A DNA stretch of 64,000 bases from Afipia sp. OHSU_II-C1 (lineage in GTDB: Bacteria; Pseudomonadota; Alphaproteobacteria; Rhizobiales; Xanthobacteraceae): contig NZ_APJI01000002.1 in the NCBI RefSeq assembly GCF_000497575.1, positions 57,780 through 121,779 of the forward strand, written 5' to 3'. The position numbers were made by a program, and so were the translations under genes. The notes under the pieces are model-generated. The model made no database searches, was not told where the DNA came from, and saw nothing but the letters and a program-made list of their open reading frames with translations. This document shows, piece after piece, positions 15,613-25,048 of this stretch. How positions within the stretch are numbered: the first letter of the stretch is position 1; the number at the start of each line of letters is the position of its first letter.

Positions 15613-16635
15613 TCAGTTCTTCGGCCGCAGGTTAAGACCCACAGCCTTGTTGACGAAGCGCAAGGTGTAGGCCTTGCGATAATCGATGTCGCGCCGCGTT
15701 ACTCCCGCGCGAACCATCTTGCCGAAAAATTCCGCCATGTGCGCATCGCTCATCGCACCAATGCCGTCCTTCAAGGTGTCGCCGGAATCGACGATGCCGT
15801 ACTGCTTCATCTTCTCGACAGAGTAAGCGAGCAGATCGTCGGTCATCTCGGGATTGGCTTTCTTGATGAGCGCATTGCCGGCGCGGTTATCGCCATAGAG
15901 ATAGGTGTACCAGCCGGTCACCGACGCATCGACAAAGCGCTGCACCAGATCGGCCTTCTTCTCGGCGTAGGCGGTTCTGGTTTCGATCAGCGTCGAATAG
16001 GCGTTGAAGCCATAGTCGGCGAGCAGGATCACCGTCGGCTTGAATTTCGCCTGCTTCTCGACCGCGAACGGTTCGGACGTCACATAGCCCTGCATCGCGC
16101 TGTTCTTGTCGGCGAGGAACGGCTGCGCGTTGAAAGTGTAGGGCTTCACGTTCTCCTCGCTGAAGCCGTATTCGGATTTCAGCCACTGGAAGTAGGTCGG
16201 CATCCCTTCTTTGGAGACAAACAGCGTCAGCGGCTTGAGGTCTTCCAGTTTGGTGACCTTGGATTGAGGATGCGCCAGGAAAACCTGCGGATCCTTTTGA
16301 AAAATCGCGGCAACGGCGACCACGGGGACGTTGTTCGCGACCGCATCGAACGATTGCAGTGTATTCGCGCTCATGAAGAACTCGATCTTGCCGGCGATCA
16401 ACTGGATGCGGTTGTTGACGTTGGGTCCGCCGGGAACGATCGTCACGTCGAGCCCGTAACGCGCATAAGTGCCATCCGCCACAGCCTGATAGAATCCGCC
16501 ATGCTCGGCCTGCGCCACCCAGTTGGTGCCGAACGACACCTTGTCCAGCCCCCCCGGCGCCTGCGCATATGCGGGCGCGGCGGCGAGCGCCATCCCGACG
16601 AGAAACGCGCGCAGCAAGTGGCTGGGGGGCATCAT
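15613..16635 (-). CDS. NMT1/THI5-like ABC transporter substrate-binding protein
   Basis: A 340-residue periplasmic protein with a Sec signal (about 1-24, cleavage near AYAQA). The mature part begins with the NMT1-family pattern VSFGTNWVAQAEHGGFYQA. Relatives bind pyrimidine precursors, sulfonates or aromatic compounds; the ligand here is unknown. It is the first gene of the minus-strand operon and starts 94 nt from the divergent creatininase-family gene. ATGs at 16635 and 16632 are both possible. Confidence 0.85.
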   Translation of the reverse strand: MMPPSHLLRAFLVGMALAAAPAYAQAPGGLDKVSFGTNWVAQAEHGGFYQAVADGTYARYGLDVTIVPGGPNVNNRIQLIAGKIEFFMSANTLQSFDAVANNVPVVAVAAIFQKDPQVFLAHPQSKVTKLEDLKPLTLFVSKEGMPTYFQWLKSEYGFSEENVKPYTFNAQPFLADKNSAMQGYVTSEPFAVEKQAKFKPTVILLADYGFNAYSTLIETRTAYAEKKADLVQRFVDASVTGWYTYLYGDNRAGNALIKKANPEMTDDLLAYSVEKMKQYGIVDSGDTLKDGIGAMSDAHMAEFFGKMVRAGVTRRDIDYRKAYTLRFVNKAVGLNLRPKN

Positions 16636-16729
16636 TGGACTCCGTTGGGCGTTTTGCCCATGATGGGCATCGCAAGGCTACTCTGCTAATTGATTCAATG
16701 AAACGCCTGTTCGAAGAAACCCGCGCACG

Positions 16730-17545
16730 ATGATCTCCAAGCCTCCGCATGACTGGACCGGAATTGACCTGTCCGGCATCGACAAGACCGATGCTGCACA
16801 CTGGATCGCCGTCTTACCGCTCGCGGCGACCGAGCAGCATGGGCCGCATCTGCCGCTCGAGACCGATACCCTGATCGCGCAGGCCTATCTCGGCCGCGTG
16901 CGCGCGATCGTGCCCGACAGAATGCCGGTCACGTTTCTGCCGATCGAACAGGTGGGCATTTCGACCGAGCATACGGACTATCCCGGTACGCAGACACTGA
17001 CGACCGATGTCGCGCTCGGCAAATGGATGGCGCTCTGCGACACGGTCGCGCAAACGGGCATCCGCAAGCTCGTCATTGTCACCAGCCATGGCGGCAACAG
17101 CGCCGCGATGGCGCTCATCGCGCAGGATCTGCGCGCGAAGCATCAGATGCTCGCGGTGACCACAAGCTGGAGCCGGTTCGGCGCGCCGGACGGATTATTC
17201 CCGGCCGATGAGTTGCGTTTCGGGATTCATGGCGGCGCGGTTGAAACCTCGATCATGCTTGCGGCATTCCCCGATCAGGTCAGAAAAGACCGCCTGGCAA
17301 ATTTCGAGTCTGCAGAAAAACAGATGACGAAGGACTTCCGCTGGCTTTCGGCAGGGCGCCCCGCGCCGTTCGCCTGGGCAATGCAGGATCTCAATCCGCT
17401 TGGCGCGGTCGGCGATGCCACGACAGCCACCGCGGAGAAAGGCGCAGCGCTGATCGAACATGGCGCGCGCGCCTTCGCTGAATTGCTCGACGACGTCCGC
17501 AGGTTCGATCTTGCGCGGCTCTCAAACCGGCCCCAAATGCCGTGA
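16730..17545 (+). CDS. Creatininase-family amidohydrolase
   Basis: A 271-residue metal-dependent hydrolase with the family metal site: EQHGPHLPLETD (35-46), SHGGN (119-123) and GIHGGAVE (165-172). The family includes creatininase, formamide hydrolases of riboflavin and F420-type pathways, and mycofactocin MftE; the sequence alone does not decide the substrate. It is divergent from the NMT1-type ABC operon, so a shared catabolic substrate such as a cyclic amide is a reasonable guess. Confidence 0.82.
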   Translation: MISKPPHDWTGIDLSGIDKTDAAHWIAVLPLAATEQHGPHLPLETDTLIAQAYLGRVRAIVPDRMPVTFLPIEQVGISTEHTDYPGTQTLTTDVALGKWMALCDTVAQTGIRKLVIVTSHGGNSAAMALIAQDLRAKHQMLAVTTSWSRFGAPDGLFPADELRFGIHGGAVETSIMLAAFPDQVRKDRLANFESAEKQMTKDFRWLSAGRPAPFAWAMQDLNPLGAVGDATTATAEKGAALIEHGARAFAELLDDVRRFDLARLSNRPQMP

Positions 17546-17684
17546 TGCAACGCTAATATATTGAATTAATTGTATTTTTTGAGATTTCGATTTTTCAAAA
17601 GAAACTTCGAACCGAATTCCGTCAGCTCACCACCAATTGGCATGCGGTCCAGACGGACTGCCCCAAACAAGGATGGAGAGTTTC

Positions 17685-17954
17685 ATGTCGATCAAGACCA
17701 GGATTGCCGCCCTCGCTGTTGCTGCTGTCGCTTTGACCGGTGGCATCGCCGCCAGCACCCAGGAAGCCCACGCCGGCAAGTTTCATCATCACCATGGCGT
17801 CGGCATTGGTGTCGGCCTCGCCGCCGGCGCGCTGTTCGCCGCCGCTGCCAGCAACGCTTACGCGGGCGACTACTACGGCTATCGCCGCTGCGGCTGGGTT
17901 CGCCAGTTCGACGCCTACGGCAATTACATCGGCCGCGTTCGCAGCTGCTACTGA
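17685..17954 (+). CDS. Small exported protein of unknown function
   Basis: An 89-residue protein with a clear signal peptide (about 1-31, ending AHAG). The mature part holds a His run (KFHHHHG), a glycine/alanine-rich hydrophobic stretch and a C-terminal YGYRRCGWVRQFDAYG segment with two cysteines. Similar short secreted proteins are common in Bradyrhizobium relatives but uncharacterised. GGAGAG supports the ATG at 17685. Confidence 0.7.
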   Translation: MSIKTRIAALAVAAVALTGGIAASTQEAHAGKFHHHHGVGIGVGLAAGALFAAAASNAYAGDYYGYRRCGWVRQFDAYGNYIGRVRSCY

Positions 17955-18009
17955 TCCGCTTCAAAGTTGAGTTCGGCGCGACGCCTCATCCACGCCGCGT
18001 CGACCCAAG

Positions 18010-18050
18010 GACCCGCCCGGTTGTCCCCCCGGGCGGGTCATTTCATTTTT
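18010..18050 (+). terminator. Rho-independent terminator
   Basis: An 11-bp perfect stem, GACCCGCCCGG (18010-18020) with CCGGGCGGGTC (18029-18039), followed by a T-rich run. It ends the small exported protein gene. Apart from it, the 319-nt gap 17955-18273 shows nothing recognisable beyond the presumed porin promoter. Confidence 0.85.
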
Positions 18051-18273
18051 GCTTGCGCGATTCGCCGAGCGTCTCTAAGCCACAGCTGCATGTCGTCTGA
18101 TTGTCACATAACAATGCCATGGGTCCCGGGCGAATTCCGGCCGGCCCACAGATCGGCTGCTCACAAGCAAAACAATCACTTGAGAACAATTCGCAAATAC
18201 CGCCAAATGCCAGCAAGCCCGGTTCTTTCTGGTCCCTCCACCCGCAGATGCGATCCCGTGCGCTGGCCGTTTC

Positions 18274-20283
18274 ATGATCTCGATCAAACGCCACATAGTC
18301 CTGATGAAAGGCGCAGTCGCGGGACTTGCGCTGGGAGCGACGTCGCTTGATGTCGTGCGGGCGGCCGACGCCGCCCTGCCCCTTAAAGCGCCGCGCGCTG
18401 CGCCGGTTTTTGACTGGAGCGGTCACTATGTCGGCGGGCACGTCGGCTACGGCGGCGGCAGCTTTGGTCCAGGCACCAATCCGTTGCCACAGCAAGGCAT
18501 CTTCTTTCCGCACACCATCACCGGTCTGATCGGCGGCTATCAGGCGGGCTACAACCTGCAGCTTCCGAACAAATGGTTGGTCGGCGTCGAAGCCGATATT
18601 TCCTTTACGAGTCCGCTCGATCGTCCGAAGCTGGTGCCTGCGCCATTCCACACGACGTTCGATTACTTCAGCACGGCGCGCGGCCGCATCGGCTACGCCT
18701 TCGGAACGTGGCTGCCTTACGTGACCGGCGGCGCCGCGTGGGGACGCACCCGCGTCGATCTCAATGACGCGGCAGGCGACGTGATCGGCAACAAGTCGCG
18801 CATGCATCTGGGCTGGGTCGCAGGCGCCGGTATCGAGTTCGCAGTGGGCGGCAACTGGTCCGGCAAGGTCGAGTACAACTACATCGATCTTGGCGCGCGC
18901 ACCTATGGGCTCGGCGACGTGCCGCTTCCTGATGCGCGGGTTGATCCTCAGGTTCATGCCGTCAAGGTCGGACTGAACTACCGGCTGTGGGATGCACCTC
19001 CATGGGTGACAGGCGCCGCGATCAAGCCGCCTTCGCTTCCGGAATCCACCGACTGGAATGTCCACGGCCAGACCACGCTGATCACGCAAGGCTATCCGTC
19101 CTTCCGCGCGCCCTATCAGGGGCCGAACAGCCTGCCCGGCGCCGGACGCACCCGCGAGACCTGGACCGTCGGCGCGTTTCTCGGCTGGCGGCTGTGGGAG
19201 GGCGGAGAATTTTACTTCAACCCTGAACTCGCGCAGGGATTCGGCATCGGCAGCACGCTCGGTCTTGCTGGCTTCTCGAATGGCGAAGCGCAAAAGGGCG
19301 GCGCGGAGTATCCGAAATTCCGTGCGCAGCGTTATTTCTTACGTCAGACCTTCGGTCTCGGCGGCGAACAGGAAGACGTCGCCGACGCCGCCAACCAACT
19401 GCCGGGCAAGCGCGACATCGACCGCCTCACGGTCACGGTCGGACGATTCGCCGTCGGCGATTACTTCGACGGCAATTCCTACGCAAAGGATCCGCGCGCC
19501 GATTTCCTGAACTGGGCGATGTGGGCCTCCGCCGCCTATGACTTCCCGGCCGATCTGCCGGGCTTCACGCGCGGCGCCGTGGTCGAACTCAACCGCAAGG
19601 ACTGGGCGATCAGGGCCGGCCTGTTCCAGGTGCCGTCGCAGCCCAACAGCGACGTGCTCACCTTCAAAACCGGCGGCGCGGTGGTCGAATTCGAGGAGCG
19701 CCATACGATCTTCAACCAGCCCGGCAAGCTGCGCGTCGGCGTATTCGCCAACAAAGGCAACACCGCCAGCTATCGCGATGTGCTTGGAATCAGCACGGCA
19801 AATCCGGGTCTGGACATCAACGACATCGTCCTCGGCGAGCGGCGCGAGCGATCCAAGTACGGATTCTATGTCAACGCCGAACAGCAGGTCGCAACCGACA
19901 TTGGGATTTTCGCACGCGCGAGCTGGAACGACGGTCAGAACGAGATTCTTTCATTCACGGATATCGACCGCAGCGTGTCGGGCGGCGTTTCGATCAAGGG
20001 CAGCTATTGGGGCCGGCCCACCGACACCATCGGCCTCGGCGGAGCCATCAACGGACTGTCGGGCGCGCACCGCGATTTCCTGGCCGCCGGCGGCAAGGGT
20101 CTGCTGATCGGTGACGGCCGGCTGAACTACAGCAACGAACGCATCCTGGAGACCTACTACGCGCTGGCGCTCAGCAAGGCATTCACCTTCACCGCCGATT
20201 ATCAGCTGATCGTAAACCCCGCCTACAACGCGGACCGCGGACCCGTCTCGATCTTCTCAGGCCGCCTGCACGGCGAGTTCTAG
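18274..20283 (+). CDS. Outer-membrane protein: Omp25/31-like barrel fused to an OprB-type carbohydrate porin
   Basis: A 669-residue protein. After a signal peptide (about 1-30) comes an eight-stranded Omp25/31-like barrel (about 40-245: DWSGHYVGGHVGYGGG, later VEYNYIDLG and VGLNYRLW). A second, larger barrel of the OprB carbohydrate-selective porin family follows (about 260-669: NVHGQTTLITQGYPSF, later NYSNERILETYYAL, ending GRLHGEF). It would sit in the outer membrane and pass sugars or small anions. Two complete barrels in one chain raise the question whether both insert. The stop overlaps the convergent next gene by 4 nt. Confidence 0.82.
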   Translation: MISIKRHIVLMKGAVAGLALGATSLDVVRAADAALPLKAPRAAPVFDWSGHYVGGHVGYGGGSFGPGTNPLPQQGIFFPHTITGLIGGYQAGYNLQLPNKWLVGVEADISFTSPLDRPKLVPAPFHTTFDYFSTARGRIGYAFGTWLPYVTGGAAWGRTRVDLNDAAGDVIGNKSRMHLGWVAGAGIEFAVGGNWSGKVEYNYIDLGARTYGLGDVPLPDARVDPQVHAVKVGLNYRLWDAPPWVTGAAIKPPSLPESTDWNVHGQTTLITQGYPSFRAPYQGPNSLPGAGRTRETWTVGAFLGWRLWEGGEFYFNPELAQGFGIGSTLGLAGFSNGEAQKGGAEYPKFRAQRYFLRQTFGLGGEQEDVADAANQLPGKRDIDRLTVTVGRFAVGDYFDGNSYAKDPRADFLNWAMWASAAYDFPADLPGFTRGAVVELNRKDWAIRAGLFQVPSQPNSDVLTFKTGGAVVEFEERHTIFNQPGKLRVGVFANKGNTASYRDVLGISTANPGLDINDIVLGERRERSKYGFYVNAEQQVATDIGIFARASWNDGQNEILSFTDIDRSVSGGVSIKGSYWGRPTDTIGLGGAINGLSGAHRDFLAAGGKGLLIGDGRLNYSNERILETYYALALSKAFTFTADYQLIVNPAYNADRGPVSIFSGRLHGEF

Positions 20284-21962
20284 GCCCCAACTCCGCGCAC
20301 GGCGACCGGCGTCGCCGGCATGGACGCAGGTGGCACCGGGAGCGGCGCAAACGATTCCGCCTGCGCGAATGCCCAGGCATGGAAGCGCGGACTATCGACC
20401 TTGCCTTCGAGCAGTTCGCCCGGACGAAGCTGCGGATAAAGCCGCGCGAACGACAGCACATCGGTTCCGGATATCCGGTGCGAGAAGTGAATCGGGCGAA
20501 TTTCCTGCGGGTGGCTGAGACCAGATGCTGCGATCAGTTCCGCCAGCGCATGCAGCGTGGCGCGATGATAGTTGTAAACGCGCGTGGTCTTGTCCGGCAC
20601 CACCAGAGCGCGGCTGCGCGTCGGGTCCTGGGTCGTCACGCCTGTCGGGCAGCGATCGGTATGACAGCTCAGCGACTGGATGCAGCCGAGCGCGAACATG
20701 AAGCCGCGCGCGGAATTGCACCAGTCCGCACCGAGCGCCATGGCGCGCGCGAGATCGAAGCCTGTCGCGATCTTGCCGGCCGCGCCGATCCGAATGCGGT
20801 CCCGCGCATTGATGCCGATCAGCGCATTGTGAACGAAGCTGACGCCCTCGCGCATCGGCATGCCAAGATGGTCCATGAACTCGGCCGGCGCCGCACCGGT
20901 GCCGCCCTCGTTGCCATCGACCACGATGAAGTCGGGATAGATTCCCGTTTTCACCATCGCCTTGCAGATCGCCAGAAATTCCCAGCGGTGACCGATGCAG
21001 AGCTTGAAGCCGACAGGCTTGCCGCCCGACAGCCGCCGCATCTCACCGATGAACTGCATCATCTCGATCGGAGTTGAGAAGGCGCGGTGATAGGCCGGCG
21101 AAATGCAGTCCTCACCCATCGGGACGCCGCGAATGCGCGAGATTTCCTCGGACACTTTCGCCGCCGGAAGCACGCCGCCGTGACCCGGTTTGGCGCCCTG
21201 GCTGACCTTCAGTTCGATCATCTTGATCTGGTCGTCATTCGCAACATTTGCGAACAGCTCAGGATTGAACGTTCCGTCGGGATTGCGGCAGCCGAAATAT
21301 CCCGAGCCGATTTCCCAGATCAGGTCGCCGCCGTTCTCACGATGATACGGGCTTACTCCGCCCTCACCGGTATCGTGCGCGAAGTTGCCCCTCTTGGCAC
21401 CGGCATTGAGCGCGCGAACCGCATTGGGGCTGAGCGCACCGAAGCTCATCGCGGAGATATTGAACACCGACGCCGAGTACGGCTTCGTACAGTCCGGACC
21501 GCCGATGGTGATACGGAAATGCTCATCGGCCGGTGGCTTCGGCGAGACCGAATGGTTCATCCATTCATAGCCTTCGGCGTAGACATCTTCCTGCGTGCCG
21601 AACGGGCGCTTGTCGAGCACCATCTTGGCGCGCTGATAAACCACCGCACGCGTGTCACGGCTGAACGGCTTGCCGTCTTTTTCACTCTCGAAGAAATACT
21701 GCCGCATCTCGGGGCGGATTTCCTCCAGGAGAAACCGGATATGCGCAGAGATCGGATAGTTGCGCAAAACCGCGTGGCTCTTCTGCAGCATGTCGTGGAT
21801 GCCGAGCACCGACAGCGACCCGAAAATCGTGATCGGAATGGCAAACAGAAAAATATGCTTGAAGTCGTAGTAGATCGCGCAGCCAACCAGAAGCGCGGTG
21901 ATGCAAATGCAAAGAGTCAGAATAATAAAGCGGGGCGAAAGCAGCAGCGAGAGCGTTTCCAT
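20280..21962 (-). CDS. FMN-binding glutamate-synthase-family protein
   Basis: A 560-residue protein. Two N-terminal membrane helices (about 10-30 and 37-57) are followed by the FMN/Fe-S synthase domain of glutamate synthase (from about residue 150): ISAMSFGALSPNAVRALN, VDGNEGGTGAAP, and a late cysteine cluster CHTDRCPTGV that could hold the Fe-S centre. It lacks the glutaminase and C-terminal GXGXG domains of full-length GltB. Such stand-alone proteins (YerD-like) probably catalyse a related redox reaction at the membrane; the substrate is unknown. It is transcribed alone. Confidence 0.82.
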   Translation of the reverse strand: METLSLLLSPRFIILTLCICITALLVGCAIYYDFKHIFLFAIPITIFGSLSVLGIHDMLQKSHAVLRNYPISAHIRFLLEEIRPEMRQYFFESEKDGKPFSRDTRAVVYQRAKMVLDKRPFGTQEDVYAEGYEWMNHSVSPKPPADEHFRITIGGPDCTKPYSASVFNISAMSFGALSPNAVRALNAGAKRGNFAHDTGEGGVSPYHRENGGDLIWEIGSGYFGCRNPDGTFNPELFANVANDDQIKMIELKVSQGAKPGHGGVLPAAKVSEEISRIRGVPMGEDCISPAYHRAFSTPIEMMQFIGEMRRLSGGKPVGFKLCIGHRWEFLAICKAMVKTGIYPDFIVVDGNEGGTGAAPAEFMDHLGMPMREGVSFVHNALIGINARDRIRIGAAGKIATGFDLARAMALGADWCNSARGFMFALGCIQSLSCHTDRCPTGVTTQDPTRSRALVVPDKTTRVYNYHRATLHALAELIAASGLSHPQEIRPIHFSHRISGTDVLSFARLYPQLRPGELLEGKVDSPRFHAWAFAQAESFAPLPVPPASMPATPVAVRGVGA

Positions 21963-22214
21963 AAAAACCTCGGCAGCAATTCATAAGCCGTAGCGGCAGT
22001 CCGCATGTTGGCGCGTTTCACGACGCAGGTCGATAGCGCAGCGAGAACAGCATCGATAGACGGGAACTATACACCAAAGCGTGAGGCACCGGCATCGGAA
22101 GTGCCGCGGGATATGCCGGCGCTTTGACGTCATGCTGTCATATCGCGAACGTAGAACGTCAGCCTGCGGCATATTGCAGAGCAATATATCAATCGCGCTT
22201 CGCGCCGAACGCAC

Positions 22215-23087
22215 TCAGTGCCGGTGCGGACGCATTTCGCCCGGGATGCCCGCCTTCCCGAGCCCGCCACCGGCGATCCATTCCTCGGTACTCTTGACGG
22301 CCCGCGTGATGTGGTCGTCTGTGCGGGTGAAGTCATAAGGCGAGCCGACCAGCGGGCACAGCGGCGGCACCACGCAATAGTCAATGGTCGACTCCAGATA
22401 CTCCAGCTCGGCGGTCATCTGCCGCGAGATCAGCAGTGTCAGCGCGTGCAGTGCGGTTGCAACCGCGCCGACCGGCGGGTCCTGCCCCGCACAGGCAAAC
22501 CCGGTCGGCATGATGATGAGCCGCTTTGCGCCCTTCTGGATGGCAACCCGGATTGGCGTGTTGCTCGATATCGCTCCGTCGGCCAAAAAACGGTCGTTGT
22601 GTCTGACCGGTGCGAACGCGCCCGGAATGGCCGTACTGGCAACGATCGCTTCGGCGGCAGAGCCTTCCGACAGCACAATAGTTTCGCCGGTCACGATGTC
22701 GGTGGTGACGATATGAATCGGAATGATCGAGTCTTCCAGCTTCTGGTACGGAAGATGATCCTCGATCAGCTTGCGGACGCCGTCATGCGAGATCAGAAAA
22801 TCCCGCCGCCACAGAAAGCTGACGAACGAACGCGCCGAGACCGGAAACACATCCTGCCGTGTCAGCCCCCGCCAGATCTCCGCGAGTTTCTTGACGCCGT
22901 CCGGTGTCGGCGCGCCGGCATAGTAAGCGCCGTTCATCGCCCCCACGCTTGACCCGACCACGAGATCGGCCGTGACCCCATGCGCTGCCAGCGCCTGCAT
23001 CATCCCGACCTGAATCGCGCCAAAGCTTCCGCCGCCCGCGAACACGAAAGCTGTCTTTGCTGAGGTGTGATCGTCTCTGCCGTGCAT
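22215..23087 (-). CDS. Patatin-like phospholipase
   Basis: A 290-residue protein with all patatin elements: oxyanion loop AGGGSFG (17-23), nucleophile elbow GSSVG (S47) and catalytic D170 in ADGA. It should hydrolyse acyl esters of lipids in the cytosol or at the inner membrane; there is no signal peptide. It is transcribed alone. Confidence 0.87.
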   Translation of the reverse strand: MHGRDDHTSAKTAFVFAGGGSFGAIQVGMMQALAAHGVTADLVVGSSVGAMNGAYYAGAPTPDGVKKLAEIWRGLTRQDVFPVSARSFVSFLWRRDFLISHDGVRKLIEDHLPYQKLEDSIIPIHIVTTDIVTGETIVLSEGSAAEAIVASTAIPGAFAPVRHNDRFLADGAISSNTPIRVAIQKGAKRLIIMPTGFACAGQDPPVGAVATALHALTLLISRQMTAELEYLESTIDYCVVPPLCPLVGSPYDFTRTDDHITRAVKSTEEWIAGGGLGKAGIPGEMRPHRH

Positions 23088-23219
23088 CGAGTTTCACTTG
23101 TGACTCGCCGATCCGCCGGCGATGTCCATGCGGGGCTCGCTCATTTTATATCAACGCCTTCGCACGGCGGGCAATCAAGATCGCTTGTTCACTCCCCCGT
23201 CATGAGGACGATGGCAGCG

Positions 23220-24065
23220 CTAGGCGGTGAAGGATCGTTTCGGATTCTTGTGCAGCGCGACAGCATCGGCCTTGTCGCTGGCCTGCGGGTAAAGCTCGCG
23301 CACCATGGGATCATGACCGGGAATGACACGGTCGGGATGACCGGCAAGGCGCTCGACGATCTTCCAGCCCTCCATCATGTCGCCGACGTTGTAGACGATC
23401 GGAAATGGATTGCGGCGATGCATGTTGCCGTAATAGTGCGCGGCGTCGGAGGCGAGCACCACGGGGCCGCGTTCGGTTTCGACGCGCACCACCTGAAGGC
23501 CGTCCGAGTGTCCGCCGACATGATGCAGCGTCACACCCGGGGCGATCTCGTCATCCCCGTCATGAAACACGACACGGTCGCTGAACACATGGCGCACCAT
23601 CAGCGTGACGTCTTCCGCGGAAAACGGATGCCGCAGCAGGCCGTGGCACATACAGCGGCCGGTGGCGAAACTCATCTCGCGATCCTGCAAGTGAAACCGC
23701 GCGTTGGGAAAGCGATCGAGATTCCCCGCATGATCGTAATGCAGATGTGTGATCACGACCTCGCGAATGCTGCCGGGCGCAACGCCGAACCGTTCCAGCG
23801 CATCGGACGGATTGATGGTCAGGTTACGCGAGCGCTCGCGCGCCGCGACATCGTTGAAGCCGGTATCGACCAGGATGTCGCCGCCCTTGCCCCGGATCAG
23901 CCAGATGAAATAGTCGAGGTCGGTGCCCTCGTTGTGGACATCCGGCGTCAGATAATTCTGATGCGGCTGGCGCCCCGTCATCGTCGCATAGCGGATGGCA
24001 TAGATTTCGTGACGATGGGGCAAGGCGTTCCTCGTCGGCTGTTCTTTTGCCGGCACATTGCACAC
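23220..24065 (-). CDS. Metallo-beta-lactamase-fold hydrolase, N-acyl-homoserine-lactonase-like
   Basis: A 281-residue protein with the zinc motif HLHYDH (107-112), a later GHSDG histidine, D in ASDAAH, and a terminal PGHDP histidine. The opening (HEIYAIRYATM) and overall length fit AttM/AiiB-type lactonases, so it may quench quorum signals, but lactones from catabolism are equally possible. The start is unclear: GTG at 24065 or TTG at 24023, the latter preceded by GAGGAA. Confidence 0.78.
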   Translation of the reverse strand: MCNVPAKEQPTRNALPHRHEIYAIRYATMTGRQPHQNYLTPDVHNEGTDLDYFIWLIRGKGGDILVDTGFNDVAARERSRNLTINPSDALERFGVAPGSIREVVITHLHYDHAGNLDRFPNARFHLQDREMSFATGRCMCHGLLRHPFSAEDVTLMVRHVFSDRVVFHDGDDEIAPGVTLHHVGGHSDGLQVVRVETERGPVVLASDAAHYYGNMHRRNPFPIVYNVGDMMEGWKIVERLAGHPDRVIPGHDPMVRELYPQASDKADAVALHKNPKRSFTA

Positions 24066-24106
24066 CGGCAGCTATGGCGACAAGCCGCGCGACAGGATGG
24101 ACGTCC

Positions 24107-24802
24107 CTACGCCAGCGCAGTGGAGTAGATCGTCATCGCGCCGATCCCGATGGTGACAATCCCGACAGCGGCCTGAAGTCCGCGATTGGCCCATGTCAGC
24201 CATCGCGCGGAAACAGCCAGCGGCACCGCAATCACTGTCGACAGCGCGCCCATCCCCAGCATCGAGCCAATTCCGAACAGCAGAACGTAAAATAGGCCGT
24301 AGACCGGATTGGCGAGTTGCGTGACCACAAGAACCAGCAGCGCAGCCGAGCCCGCCATGCCGTGCATCAGCCCGACCAGCAGCGACCGCCATCGGAAACC
24401 ATGCCGATGATCGTGGCTGCTGCGCGTGTGAGGAAGGGAATCCGCAGCGTGACTGTGAAGATGCAGATGCGCGGTGCCGTCGCCGTGCCGGTGCTGATGG
24501 AAATGCACCCGGTCGCGCCACAATCGCCACAGCACATGCGCGCCGAGGCCAACCAGCATGACGCCGACCGCGGTTTCCAGCGGGCTCGCCAGGTGTTCGG
24601 GGATCGCATGGCCGAGCAGAATTGCCGCGCCGGCGAACATGAACAGGGTGATGGTGTGACCGAGCCCCCAGGTCAGCCCATGCTTGACGATGTCACCGAC
24701 GCTCGATCGCCGGGCCGCGATGCTGGACACCGCCGCGATGTGATCGGCCTCTAACGCATGCTGCATGCCAAGAAGAAAGCCGAAGCCCAGAATTCCGAAC
24801 AT
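24107..24802 (-). CDS. NicO/UreH-type nickel (cobalt) permease
   Basis: A 231-residue membrane protein with about six hydrophobic segments and the signature HALEADH (15-21), the HX4DH metal motif of nickel/cobalt transporters. A central histidine-rich loop (about 103-137) probably binds or sieves metal. Nickel rather than cobalt is favoured because its upstream region carries a perfect NikR-type operator. ATG 24802 begins at the first hydrophobic segment; a GTG at 24838 would add 12 residues. Confidence 0.85.
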   Translation of the reverse strand: MFGILGFGFLLGMQHALEADHIAAVSSIAARRSSVGDIVKHGLTWGLGHTITLFMFAGAAILLGHAIPEHLASPLETAVGVMLVGLGAHVLWRLWRDRVHFHQHRHGDGTAHLHLHSHAADSLPHTRSSHDHRHGFRWRSLLVGLMHGMAGSAALLVLVVTQLANPVYGLFYVLLFGIGSMLGMGALSTVIAVPLAVSARWLTWANRGLQAAVGIVTIGIGAMTIYSTALA

Positions 24803-24851
24803 TTGGTGTGACGTCTCATCTCTGAACCGGCAGCGCACGCTCGCATGCGCT

Positions 24852-24879
24852 GTATGATATTGTCAATAAATCCTCATAC
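24852..24879. promoter_or_regulatory. NikR-type nickel operator
   Basis: GTATGA (24852-24857), exactly 16 nt, then TCATAC (24874-24879), identical to the known NikR consensus of E. coli. It lies 50 nt upstream of the nickel permease start, in the divergent spacer shared with the Bug-type protein gene. NikR with nickel bound would repress the permease. No nikR gene is in the window. Confidence 0.8.
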
Positions 24880-25048
24880 ATCAGGCCAATCTGGGCGGAG
24901 TCGCGCGCCTCGGAGCGCACGGGCAGCGGCGAAACGTCCCGTTGTCCGGCGAGACGCATTGCAGGAACATGAGCGGTATTTTGCTGCGTAACGACACCCA
25001 AGCGTCGCCAAGAGACGACGCAATCCAACAATCCCGGGAGGATCTGAC

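Noticed and set aside
16636..16729. TPP riboswitch before the NMT1-like gene
   Set aside because: The spacer is only 94 nt and contains no thi-box-like sequence.
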